DNA of 64,000 nucleotides, taken from positions 34,531,108 through 34,595,107 of the forward strand of contig OY754467.1 in assembly GCA_963575645.1 (NCBI GenBank). Direction: 5' to 3'. The DNA comes from Xanthostigma xanthostigma (taxonomy: Eukaryota; Arthropoda; Insecta; Raphidioptera; Raphidiidae). Position 1 is the first letter of the stretch, and the number at the start of each line of letters is the position of its first letter. Shown here piece after piece: positions 21,698 through 32,200 of this stretch. The notes beneath the pieces are model-generated. The model saw nothing but the letters and a program-made list of their open reading frames with translations. It was not told the origin of the DNA and did no database searches. Both the position numbers and the translations under genes were made by a program.

Positions 21698-22689
21698 TTA
21701 ATTTTTTTCTTTTTTTTTCTTTTTATTTTGTTTTATTTTATTCCACTTGATATTAATTATATATTATATTATGTATAGTTCTTAATTTTTTTTATTTTTG
21801 CAAACTTAAAAAAAATATTTTTTCAATTTTTAATTATTTATTTCTTTAAATTTTTAAATCTTTTTAAATTTATTAAAAATATTTTTTAATTGTTATTTTT
21901 TTATCATACAGTGGAAAACTTGCGGGATGTGCACTTTTGGTTTTGCCAACTATTTAAGAATTGTCGGCACGTTCAAAATCTTCTATCGCCATTTTATACA
22001 TATAAATTAAAATTCGTTATAAGCAGAGGTCATCAGTCTTCACTTTGAAAGTAAATCAGATATTAGTTTCAGAATTAAATTCACGTATAACTTGTTTTTT
22101 TTAAGTGTGGCATATTCGGAGATGCATACAGCTTTCTAAAAGGATTGTAATATTTCCTTCGCGGAAGAAAACGGGTGAAGTCAAGCCATAATGTGGTATA
22201 TATAACAAATGCATCTGTTTTCGATGTGCTCGAAGTACGAGATTCGTTTAATAAATTCGAAAAGATACAAAAAAGATGCCTTTCTAATTATTTTCACTTT
22301 TTATAAACCTTCGATCACACGTTGAACTGTAGCAGTGTTAGCATAGACAACAATCTTCTGTTAATTATTTTAGCAAGTTCTCTTTGACTTGAATGAATCA
22401 CTAATTTTCAATCGTCAAGGCAAATTGTTTCTTGTTTTTGCCATTTTCAAATATGTTAGAGGCGTGAACGTCACATTTTGCTGTACTTTCATTTTCTGCC
22501 AGCAGATGGCATAACGTCAGATAGCAAATTACTAAAATTACATTAAATAATTACATAAAAATACCGATAAATTCCAAGCAAGCAGCTTTGAGGTTATATC
22601 TAAAAACACAAATGACAGCTGTTCGCGACTATTGGCTGGCGGCAGTCTCATGGAGCGGTGTACATGATAACTATTTTTCTTTATAGTCG
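21698..22689. other. No gene recognised
   Basis: Very AT-rich to 21910, then ordinary sequence. No supported feature. Confidence 0.35.
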
Positions 22690-22744
22690 GTTGAAAGTAC
22701 GTACTTCCGGTATCAGTGCGTGTAATTCATATATTTAATAACTT

Positions 22745-23020
22745 CTATATTGCTAGTGGCAGTAAGTGGAAGCGTGGCCCATGAAGTGAGGCGGCAAATT
22801 ACTGTTTTTCTATCTCTTAATTTTTACTTGACCCGTTGTGCGCAAGTGTCGCGTCTGTCGCAATTAGTAAGTGGAATAGAGCAAACCACCTCCCTTTCAC
22901 AGCTAGTTCCATGTGGAAACTGACGCGTATGATAAGTGACACAGATGGATATATATATGTCTGCACTGTAGTGTTTAAGCCTTTCTCCCGATCTTTGCTA
23001 GTATTATAGAAGGAATTAAA
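22745..23020 (-). repeat. R4 foldback fragment
   Basis: 22745-22900 is the inverted counterpart of 57085-57265, and 22968-23013 matches the arm at 57358-57403 (TAGTGTTTAAGCCTTTCTCC). Confidence 0.55.
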
Positions 23021-23031
23021 TATATGGCGTA

Positions 23032-23933
23032 GGGGAGGGAGGGGGAAGGCGCTCACTGGGTAATGGCGCTCACCTCTGTAACTCTGTCAAAAAGAAACGT
23101 ATTGACACGTCACGTCGTGTGAAGCGCGAGGGGAGGGGGCCTCTAATAGACAGCGTTGCAAACGGACAGTCAGCTCGCGTCATGTGACCGTGAAAAGGGT
23201 GTCTTCGTTTGCGGCCGCACTGATCTAATTTTTAATTAGGTGTTTTTTGTCGGTAAGTCCAAAACTCTAATGCTTATTTAATTACTAATTTTACTTTTCT
23301 GCCAATAAACTATTTTATTTTGTGATATTGCAGTCAATTTTCAACAATCGTGTATGATTTTTTTAAAATTTCAAATTAATTACAAAACGACCGGTTGGGG
23401 TTATACCGCTCATCTGAGCGCCATTACCCCTTAGTGACTTATTTTTTTATTGTTTTAGATAGATATGCCAAGAAATCGTCAAAGGACCACCGCTAAAGCG
23501 GCTTGGACCGAAGAAGCCCGTTTTCCACCCAACAGCAAGAAACTGAAATTGCTGAACAAGTTAAGTTGCTGGGCTCGCTATATTATGGACTCAATGTTGC
23601 AGATTTGCGTAAACTTGTTTATAAATTTGCTGAGCGCAACAATATCAAAAACAATTTTGATCAAAGCAGCAAAACAGCCAGATTGGATTGGGTACACTTC
23701 TTTATGAGACCCTGAACGGCATTACCCAAAGTCAGGGGCAATGCCGCTCAAACATGTTTTTTTAATAATGTTTTCCTACTACTAGTAGGTGAAAGATATA
23801 TGCTTTTGTTGTTAAATTGTTGATTACTCGATAAAGAAAGTCTTTGTTACTCTTGTTAATTTTGATTCATAATAAATAATTTAAAAAATACACCATGTTT
23901 TCCTTAAGTGAACGCCATTCCCCCGTCCTACCC
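23032..23933 (+). mobile_element. pogo-like DNA element, copy 2 (902 bp)
   Basis: Near identical to 2822-3724 over its length, with the same termini, TA on both sides (23030-23031 and 23934-23935) and the same intron (donor GTAAGT at 23253, acceptor at 23458). Confidence 0.85.
23465..23709 (+). pseudogene. pogo-type transposase N-terminus, frameshifted relic (copy 2)
   Basis: As in copy 1, MPRNRQRTTAKAAWTEEA is read in one frame and the second helix-turn-helix region (QETEIAEQV, YGLNVADLRKLVYKFAERN, FDQSSKTARLDW) in another. The frame break is at the same place, so it already existed in the ancestor that spread. No DDE domain. Confidence 0.7.
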
Positions 23934-23935
23934 TA

Positions 23936-24439
23936 TATCCCACAAATACATAAATGTTATAGACTTTATGCCTTAAAATTGATGCCGGAAGTGCGTACTT
24001 TCGACCGAGGTATGAAGAAAATAGCGTTTTTACGTCAGCATGTCTGTATCAGAACGATATTTATTGATCTTGCTCGTATTTTTCTTTCGTTATCGTGGGG
24101 TGGCGTGGGAATGAGGCATGCAAGCACTTGGCGTCGACTTCTGTTAGGTACAGTCAGGGTGTCGCGTCACCAGCGACACGGCTCTTGCATTACGGGGACG
24201 TCGTCGCCATCGCCCTCTTCCATATCTATAACACATCAGCTGTGATCTGATGTGCTGTGATTGTACCAATAACACCCCGGTACTGTAAAAACCGATTTAA
24301 CCTCACCAGACACCGAACTGATGTGTCGGCATATTGTTGTCTTTATTTCTTTTGTTCCGTGTATGAAAATCTTAATAATTTACTGGGGATGGGTGCAGAT
24401 ATCTAGACAAATATAATCATGTAACACAGACCCCCCAGC
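23936..24439. other. No gene recognised
   Basis: A 116-codon open frame (23895-24245) begins inside the pogo-like element and has no family resemblance. I regard it as chance. Confidence 0.35.
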
Positions 24440-24901
24440 TAGGGTTACCAGATTGGCGGGACTTGGCTGGATTGGTTTTAGGCAAAATGTCCAGCTAAAA
24501 ATAAAAAACATGCTCCGCCAGAGCTAATAATTCGATTAAACTTTGAAGAAAACTGTACTAATTTTAAATCTTTTCTAAATACAGAGAAAGGTTCTAAAAT
24601 GATAAAGGCGGCTAAGGGAAATATTAAATTTATGTGGCAAAAAAGTGACTTGAAAGGTACTATTGACTGTTAGATTAAGCTACCTCTGTTTTTGTACCAA
24701 TTTCAGCTGTTCAGCTCAATAGTTCATACTTTCGTTTTTCTTATAACAATAATACCTAAGTAAGTACATATTACTTAATTAGGTACATGCCGTGTTTCGG
24801 TTGATTAATGCAGATTTTTATTTTGTCCGGCCTAAAATCCTTTGGTCCAGATATTTTAGAATATTGTCCAGAAATTTTGATTTCCCAATCTGGCAACCCT
24901 A
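24440..24901. mobile_element. hAT-type MITE with perfect 8-bp duplication, 462 bp
   Basis: Ends TAGGGTTACCAGATTGGC and (complement) TAGGGTTGCCAGATTGGG agree at 16 of 18 positions. The octamer CCCCCAGC lies directly on both sides (24432-24439 and 24902-24909). No transposase ORF is left. Confidence 0.85.
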
Positions 24902-24931
24902 CCCCCAGCAGGCAACGACAAAGAATTACGT

Positions 24932-25346
24932 GAGACAACAATCGGCTCGTCATTCTAACAATGACACACATATTGTTGTGGGACAACAATCAGCTTGTTG
25001 TTCTAACATTGACACATATTGTTATGGGGCAACAATCGGCTTGTTATTCTAACAATGACACACGGTTTGTTGTGGGACAATAATCGGCTTGATTGTTCAA
25101 ACAATAACAATATGCGTAGGTAAAAAGGGCTTTTAAGACGAATTCCAGACAACAATGAATGCAAGAAAAAGAAAGAACTATCCAGCACATATATATACCA
25201 CCGCGATAGCTCACTGGACACGTGCTTCATCGAGTTAACAATCGATATAGTAAAGTGCTTTTAGTTTGTTTGTTTATTTGTCTTGTTAACGTTTCACTAT
25301 TGTAAATAAATATTTTCCACCACGAACAAGAACAGTTTTGTTACAT
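24932..25346 (+). mobile_element. Probable solo LTR, BEL/Pao-like
   Basis: Three to four tandem units of about 47 bp (AACAATCGGCTTGTTATTC-like, 24940-25105) precede a TATA-like ATATATAT, an AATAAA signal (about 25301) and the end CCACCACGAACAAGAACAG followed by TTTTGTTACA. That terminal sequence and the TGTTG-rich start resemble BEL/Pao LTRs. A related inverted copy is at 60829-61400. No gag or pol is present. Confidence 0.45.
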
Positions 25347-25365
25347 CATTATAAAAAAAAACAAA

Positions 25366-26007
25366 GGATGCCGCACAATCCTTATGAAATTTGGTTCTGG
25401 GTTATGTTGATCGAAAATGGTTTTATTTTATAGCTTAAAGGCCACTCAGAAAAAATGTCCATGGGCGCATAACCTAAAAACCAATAGATTTTTAACTACA
25501 GATATGTTTAGCGATATTTTAGATATAGGGATATCCATTGAATTCAATACCTTAAAAAATCCTAAGCACTAGAATAATTATGTTTTCGAGTGCGCTGAAT
25601 CCGAATATGACATTATTATTTTTATACAGGGTGACTTCTTCCAAAATTTCCTAGTTTTCGACTATTGTTCTATTTCTAAATAAAAGCACAAAAGTTGAAC
25701 ATGGAACATGTTCGTGAATTCAATGGATATTCCTATATCTAAAATCTCAGTGCACATAATATGTGCACTGAAAACATGGTGTAATTTTATAGTTTAAAAG
25801 TCGCTAAGAGAAACTCCATTGGCGCATAGCCTAAATACCAACAGATTTTTAGCTACAGATACCTATTTTGTAGCTAAAAATCTGTTGGTATTTAGGCTAT
25901 CCGCCAATGGAGTTTCTCTTAGCGACTTTTAAACTATAAAATTACACCATGTTTGATCAATTTAACCGAGAACCAAATCCCATGAGGTTTGTGCGGTGTC
26001 CTTGGCT
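25366..26007. repeat. Foldback element with nested near-perfect palindrome
   Basis: The outer ends are complementary (GCCGCACAATCC and GGTTTGTGCGGTG, with TTTGGTTCT and AGAACCAAA inside). The core 25791-25942 is an almost perfect palindrome with arms of about 70 bp, centred near 25865. A diverged arm copy is at 25430-25500. Confidence 0.75.
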
Positions 26008-27044
26008 ATAACGACGTCAAAAATCTGGAAACCGGACCAACTCTGAAACTTCCGGCTGTTTGTTAAATACGTTACAATAAATTGATACTATTTTGTTAAA
26101 TTATGCATCAAAAAAATCTGAACAACGATTGATACTGCGGATCAATCCTGAAACTTGCTGTCGTTATCGAACTCTTTGAAATGTTATACACAAATGACAC
26201 TATTATAGGATGTAGGACAAAAATACAACCCTTAATTCGGTGATATTCAATTTTATTTTTATTGGAAAATTAAAAACACTTTAAAATCATGTAAATTTTG
26301 CTACGTAAATGCAATTAATATTATAAATGAAAGTTAATTAGCAATAATTGTTGGGTACTTAATACTTATAGAGTTTATTTAAAATTTTAACTGAATCGCG
26401 GTTGAAAATTGCATTCAAAAAAAACAACTTGAATAATTTATAGTACGTTCATTTATTTATAAATTATAACCTATCTCACGTATTTCATACGCAATACAGT
26501 TGTAAAATATTAAATAACAAAAATCGATTCGCTTTGCCCTTTTCGGCAGATAATTTATAATACCTACAAGGGCATCGTTATAGCACATTCAATTTAATGC
26601 AAACATATATCGAAATTATGACGTCAACAAGAGATGGCGTTGTCAATAATATATTTTTTAAATAACCTATTACATTTATTTTTCAGACGAATAAAATCTT
26701 TTTTTTTTATTTATTTTATAATGATAAAAATGAAAAGATTAGAGTAGGGATTCGTCTGAATGAAAAACAGCAGCTACAACCATTTTATCCTATGAAATTA
26801 AGCAATAGACTAAAACTGAACTATTGTAAAACTGACTGAAATGAATTTCGCGCAATTTTAACCCTTATTATTGTATAGTATTAAACTGAGTAAATATTAA
26901 AACTGACACCACCCTCTGACGTCATCCAGTTTTATTATTACCTTAAAATTATTATCCAACTAGAGTGACCTGTGCGAATTATTCGCACTAAATAAGTATA
27001 ATAATTATCACTTTACAAAATTATTTTTTAAATATGATTGCAGG
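26008..27044. other. No gene recognised
   Basis: AT-rich and without a supported feature. Confidence 0.4.
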
Positions 27045-27525
27045 TATTCAATTCGTTTCTAATTTTGCACACTGCTTATAACGTTCTTCATTTTGTTGTA
27101 TTACAAATGAAGCTCAGATGACAGATCGAAGAAATATTTTACTAAAATTGTCATATTATAGAGACGCAAGTAGCAAAAGCGTTGAGCTAAGCCGTCAGAT
27201 GGCATCATGCAGCATTGCTGTGACGTTGTTCAGCGTTGCTCGCTGTTTCAAAATTAAAGCCGTCAGATGGCAGTATGCAGTATTGTGTCTTAACTCTTAA
27301 TGTATATATTATGTAAATAAATCATTCAACTCAATTTAATGAATCAAAATTTATTGCAGGTATTCAATTCGTTTCTAATTTTGCACACAGCTTATAACGT
27401 TTTTCTTTCTTTGATGTATTACAATATGAAGGTCAGATGACAGATCGAAGTGTTGACGTTGTTTCAAAATTAAAACCGTCAGATGGCAGACGTTGTTCAG
27501 CGTTGCTGTATTGTGTCTTAATGTA
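27045..27525. repeat. Direct repeat, two diverged copies
   Basis: 27045-27305 and 27356-27525 share GCAGGTATTCAATTCGTTTC, a CAGATGACAGATCGAAG segment and the CCGTCAGATGGCAG...TATTGTGTCTTA end. CCGTCAGATGGCA-like words also recur inside the first copy. Confidence 0.65.
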
Positions 27526-28060
27526 TATCTATATATATAAGTTTAATAATTAATTAATTTACAAAAACAAAAACAATAATAATTTTTTTAGTTGTCGATG
27601 TCAGTAGAGTAAGCAATTATCTGTAAAATGATATATAATTAATTTATGTGGAGAAATTGTGAGGTTTTTTCTAAAAAGGGAGGAAAACATCTTAACCTTA
27701 GCATATTAATATATATGATAATTTGAATCGACCCTGTTCCAAAAGCAATTGATCGAATGAAATAATATTTCTTTTTAAAACTCATAACGGTCAACATTTC
27801 GCTAGAAAAGTGATTTTTTTAAAGTAGATCAAACATTTGTTTTTGTGTGAGTACAATGTAATGTTTTTCATGATAGAGAGTTTCACAACGTCATTAGAAT
27901 GCTCCTTTATGTAGAGAAGCTGTAAATTTAATTTAAGCTCATAGTCAAATCAAACCTAACAATACTTTCTGCAATCTAACATAAGAGAACATTCAAATTT
28001 CCCGCTTCTTTTCGGCCAAGCAGCTGTCACATCAAATTGGATATGCCTTAGTGTAGGAGC
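27526..28060. other. No gene recognised
   Basis: AT-rich and without a supported feature. Confidence 0.4.
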
Positions 28061-28066
28061 GGGGTG

Positions 28067-28239
28067 TATAAAAGATGACTAGAGATAAGAGCTGTGGTTT
28101 GAAGAGAGGGAGGAGTCGGTGGATGTTGGTATTTTGCGGTGACACAATCCTTTCACCAGTGAATAATCTCATACCGTTAAACAAAGAAAATCTTTTGTTA
28201 GTGAAGTGATTGTTTATTTAAGGTTGGGATTAGGTAAGT
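28067..28239 (+). promoter_or_regulatory. Possible TATA promoter and first-exon donor
   Basis: A TATAAAAG box at 28067-28074 in a G-rich context is followed about 160 bp later by a consensus splice donor, TTAG|GTAAGT (28234). This could be a core promoter with a short non-coding first exon, from either a host gene or an element. No downstream exon was recognised. Confidence 0.25.
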
Positions 28240-28387
28240 GTCTGTATGTGTGAACGCCGCCCCAACTCCCGATTAACTTCAACTAGTACAAAGTTTGTAT
28301 GCCGTGATACTTTACAACTCGTGCAGTTTCAAACGAATCTCTTTGCGAGACATTTTACTGACTGAATCTCTTTTGATAGACATTAGT

Positions 28388-29055
28388 CAGAGTGCCCGTC
28401 GGCAAAAATTTTACTGACACATACTCTCCTCAAACTTTGTATATGGCTTCATTAGGCCTAGTCTGACATCTATTTCCTCTATGATTTTTCTTGATTTTGG
28501 GGCGTTTTCCCTCTAAATTTTTCGAAAGATGTCGTTTTGACGACATGTAAAAAAAAACTCGGGTCGCAGTGCGAAACCCTGCCGACAATATAGTGTATTT
28601 GCTATTATAGGCAGTGTGGCTCCCTTATATAAACTTAACTTTATTTTTGAACAAAATAAAAAAATTAACTCCTTAATACACCCCTTAAAATAATATTTTT
28701 TCTTAATTTTAATATTGTTATCAATACAACAAATTAAATTCACCCTTCACTAAATAAATCCATGTCTACAAACTATAACGTTTTCATAAAATTTTTAAGT
28801 CCGGTCCTGTCGGGCCGATTTTAATAAAATTTTGGTAACACATTTTAATCATTACTAAAGGGTTAAATTTCAATTTTGAAATGATTCGGAGAAATTTTTA
28901 GGCTTTTTTGGGCCCAAAAATATTTTTCAACCCCTAAAACCCACCCTTAAAGTGGCCCGATTGGGCCCATTTTAAATAGGCTTCGTGCGGTGATGGATTT
29001 CAACATGTGGTCCAAATTTCGTTAAAATCAATTAACTCCTTCGAAAGTTATAGCC

Positions 29056-29087
<32 letters not shown>

Positions 29088-29395
29088 AATATATAAATAT
29101 ATATATATATACATATATAAACATACTTTTCCAAAAATGGTGCCAAACTTCTTAGAAAGTTATGAAACGTCGAGAAATTTTGGTCCGACCCCTAGGTCCC
29201 GCCATCCGACCGACGCCAATAGTGTAAGTGCCTTATGGCAAATACACTAATTAATAGATACTGTTTGTTTTTTTAATTGGATAGCTTAAAAACGTCAACC
29301 AAAACGCTAAAATAATGTTCTCTGACAAATAACATGAACCATTTAAAATGTCTGACACCTGGAATATATTATGTTCGACATATTCGAGGTGTCAG
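28388..29395 (+). repeat. R4, split by R3 copy 2
   Basis: 28388-28556 and 29254-29395 together match the uninterrupted copy at 56744-57060 (GCTTCATTAGGCCTAGTCTG, then AATTGGATAGCTTAAAAAC). The right part ends in a palindrome built on TCTGACACCT and AGGTGTCAGA. Confidence 0.75.
28558..29252 (-). mobile_element. R3, Helentron/HINE-like element, copy 2
   Basis: Matches copy 1 (16688-17371) along its length, including the TA microsatellite (29064-29115), the paired 12-bp subterminal repeats (TAGTGTATTTGC at 28590 and its complement at the other end) and the hairpin near 28560-28580. Comparison with 56904-56925 shows the empty site. The left target in both copies is GTAAA. Confidence 0.6.
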
Positions 29396-29582
29396 ACATT
29401 ATTTTAGCATACATAATTTTTTTATCACATTGAACACAACTAGGCAGATCATTTACATAGAGTAAAAATAAAATTGGACCAAGTACAGAGCCTTGTGGGA
29501 CACCACACTCTATCTGTTGTGCCTCTGAAGTAGAATTATTAATACACACACACTGTGTTCGGTCAGTAAGATATACATTATA
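29395..29582 (-). pseudogene. LINE reverse transcriptase fragment
   Basis: On the minus strand a single frame reads NVYLTDRTQCVCINN, then IECGVPQGSVLGPILFLLY and VNDLP, the conserved palm block before the catalytic YADD of Jockey/CR1-like reverse transcriptases. Similarity stops just before where YADD should be, where the R4 palindrome begins. It is a different LINE from the one at position 1. Confidence 0.7.
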
Positions 29583-30375
29583 TTATCAAAATTTCATTAG
29601 GAAACTCGATGGGTGAATATTGCGTCAAATCGGGATCTTGTACTAATAGTAAGTACCAAATAACTAGAGATTCACCGTGCATTTTCATAAGAGACTACCC
29701 AACACATCTAAGTTTTAGTATACAGATACACTACTAATATATACAATTACAATTGCAAGTACCTACAATAAAAATATTTTTATTTTAAAAATCCATAATT
29801 TAACCAATCGGTAAAAAAGTCTATTACAAAATCAATTATAAAAATAAAGTGTCACTTATTTCTACTCACAGAATATTTGCCGCCATAATCGTGTGTGTTT
29901 TCTTTGTCCAGTTTCAAATATATAATACTCCATAAAACTTTATATCTCTATGCCGAGAATACCATAAGATCTTATGTATATTTCCTTACAAAGCTTACAC
30001 GCGCGATCTCCCCTCCCTTGGGCGCTTCTTTACCAATTCGCGCACACACACACAGAGAGAGAGAGATCCTCTTCTCTGTGAATCGGCTTCATTAACAATA
30101 AGCTTTGTTTTGCATTTCAATTTCTATATAGGACATATACACAATGTCTGCGAATGTTAATTACAAACAGTGTTATAGGCGTTATTTAATATTAAATATG
30201 TAACTTCCCTGGAGTTAAGATAAATTATAAGCATCTATTTTGGCATTAGTTTTTAATGAAAAGTTTGTTTACATCCAGTATTAAATTATTTAAATGATAT
30301 GAAATGGATAATTCACTTCAATTTTTTTACAAGATTTTCTTATTATCACATACGAGTATACTCGTCAAATAGGTA
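29583..30375. other. No gene; CA/GA microsatellite
   Basis: A short CA then GA microsatellite at about 30043-30065. Nothing else is supported. Confidence 0.4.
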
Positions 30376-30760
30376 CCTAACTAACTTCTTTTTGACAAAT
30401 CTACAGAATAAAAGAACAGCTCGAAATATTTCCGAGACTATAAACTTAAAAAAAAACACCTTTTTTACAAAACTGTCTTCTAAAAATAATTATAGAATAA
30501 TAAATCGTTATGAAAAGTATACCATTATTACATAAAAAAACAACCTTATAGCATATACTCTTCTGCGCGTGCACCGATTTTCTTCAAAAACAATAGGACT
30601 CTTCGTATTTGCATATCAAACATCCTTCTAAAATTTGGTTTCAATCCGCTCCTCCGTTTGAGCTGTACCGTGTTCATAGACTACCGGACGCACAGACTTC
30701 TTTCAAAAATATGTTTTTAGGATTCGGGGAACCTCAAAACGAAAAAATATTGTAAAATAA
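30376..30760 (+). repeat. R1 copy, truncated before its hairpin
   Basis: Matches 35530-35915 (GAAAAGTATACCATTATTA, then CCGATTTTC and CAAACATCC segments) and stops at TTGTAAAATAATTT without the terminal hairpin. Confidence 0.65.
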
Positions 30761-30771
30761 TTTCACCGACA

Positions 30772-30832
30772 TCGAAGCTACGACCTTTAGGTAACGAGGC
30801 AGCCACTATACCTCTCACCCACCACAGTATAC
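30772..30832 (-). ncRNA. tRNA-like SINE head
   Basis: On the minus strand GTATAGTGGCTGCC resembles an A-box and AGCTTCGATGTC a B-box, with tRNA-like spacing. It directly abuts the R1 truncation. Structure is poor, so it is a relic. Confidence 0.35.
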
Positions 30833-30947
30833 GATAGACGTATGCATTGCAACTTTGCGTTATACTTTCAATCTCGAAATCGATTTTACCCTACCGTGCC
30901 AGAATGAGGTTTAACTTCAGAAAACTCTAAAAATACATGCCTAAATA

Positions 30948-31041
30948 GTATATTGTGCAACTAGTGCGGCAATTTGTCGATTGCCCACAAAAGCTTGAGG
31001 GGGCAATCGACAATGCCGCACGAGTTGCACATACTATTTTT
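30948..31041. repeat. Hairpin with 37-bp arms
   Basis: Left arm (ATAGTATATTGTGCAACTAG...) and right arm (...GAGTTGCACATACTAT) are near-complementary, with inner GTCGATTGCCC and GGGCAATCGAC around a short loop. Confidence 0.75.
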
Positions 31042-31630
31042 TATTACGAATTAAATTAAATTAAAATTAAAATTTTATTACGAATTAAAAAAAGAAATTA
31101 GAAGTAATAAAAATTAAAATTAAATCATTAAAAAGTTGAAAATTCAGTTAAAATTGTTATTGTATTGGTAACTAGGGTAACTCTGAATTTGCGTGCGGCA
31201 AACAATAATTTCAATGCGATAAATAAAGTTTCCGCACGCAAATGAAAATAGCTACTTTTCAACCGTAACAGCGTGCGTAAACATACCACTTTTCCCGTAT
31301 GAGTTATAAAAAAAAAATAAAAGTCAGCATATACAATTTGAACCTGCCAGGAATTTAATTGAAAATAATTTGTCGATTGTTTTATAGTGTCGTAGGGTTT
31401 CAAAGACAATTTGCGGACTACACTTCGACTTTACTTATAACAATACATAATGCACGACTCGGTCATATTATGTAATATGTAGAGAGAGTGCAGATCTGTT
31501 GTTGACGGCTTTTATTGGCTACCAAGTTATGGATGACGCCTATTATTGCCTCTCTACCGGACAGCCAATGTGTTGCAAACATGTATAGGGCTGTACATAG
31601 TTCTGCAGGAAATGATAATAATGATGGATT
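31042..31630. other. No gene recognised
   Basis: AT-rich, with no supported feature. Confidence 0.4.
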
Positions 31631-31765
31631 TACTGCAGAAACAGGTTAGTCTCCATTACTGCATAAACAGGCTTGTCTCCATTACTGCAGAAACAGGCTT
31701 GTCTCCATTACTTTAGAGTAATGGAGGCTAGCCTGTTTCTGCAGTATTATTCCATCATTATTATT
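31631..31765. repeat. Three tandem 31-bp units closing in a palindrome
   Basis: TACTGCAGAAACAGG..TCTCCAT repeats three times, then the complement of the unit follows (ATGGAGGCTAGCCTGTTTCT), so the last unit can fold onto it. Confidence 0.7.
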
Positions 31766-31856
31766 AATATCTATCTAGTATGTAGAATGTAGATATTGTA
31801 GAGTCTACATACTAGATAGGTACCTTACACTATAAAAATTTAATTATGTCAAGAAC

Positions 31857-32200
31857 CACTGAATCGATTGACATGAAAACTAAACATACCTCCCAGATTT
31901 GCCCGTACACTAAAAAGAGTAAAATTAAGTTAATTTTGAAAAATTTCAAAAAAGGATTTAGTAAGTAGTTGTCCGTGCTCTAAAGAGAATAAAATAATTT
32001 TTCCCGTAGTTTTAGAATTAATTTTACTGAATCGATTGACATGAAAACTAAACATACCTCCCAGATTTACCCGTAGGTACACTAAAAAGAGTAAAATTAA
32101 GTTAATTTTGAAAAACTTCAAAAAAGGATTTAGTAGGTAGTTGTCCGTGCTCTAAAGAGAATAAAATAATTTTTCCCGTAGTTTTAGATTTAATTTAGCA
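31857..32200. repeat. Tandem duplication, 168-bp unit
   Basis: Two adjacent copies start near GAATCGATTGACATGAAAAC (31861 and 32029) and differ at only a few positions, so the duplication is young. Confidence 0.85.

Noticed and set aside
23895..24245. 116-codon open frame
   Set aside because: It starts inside the pogo-like terminal repeat and shows no family resemblance.
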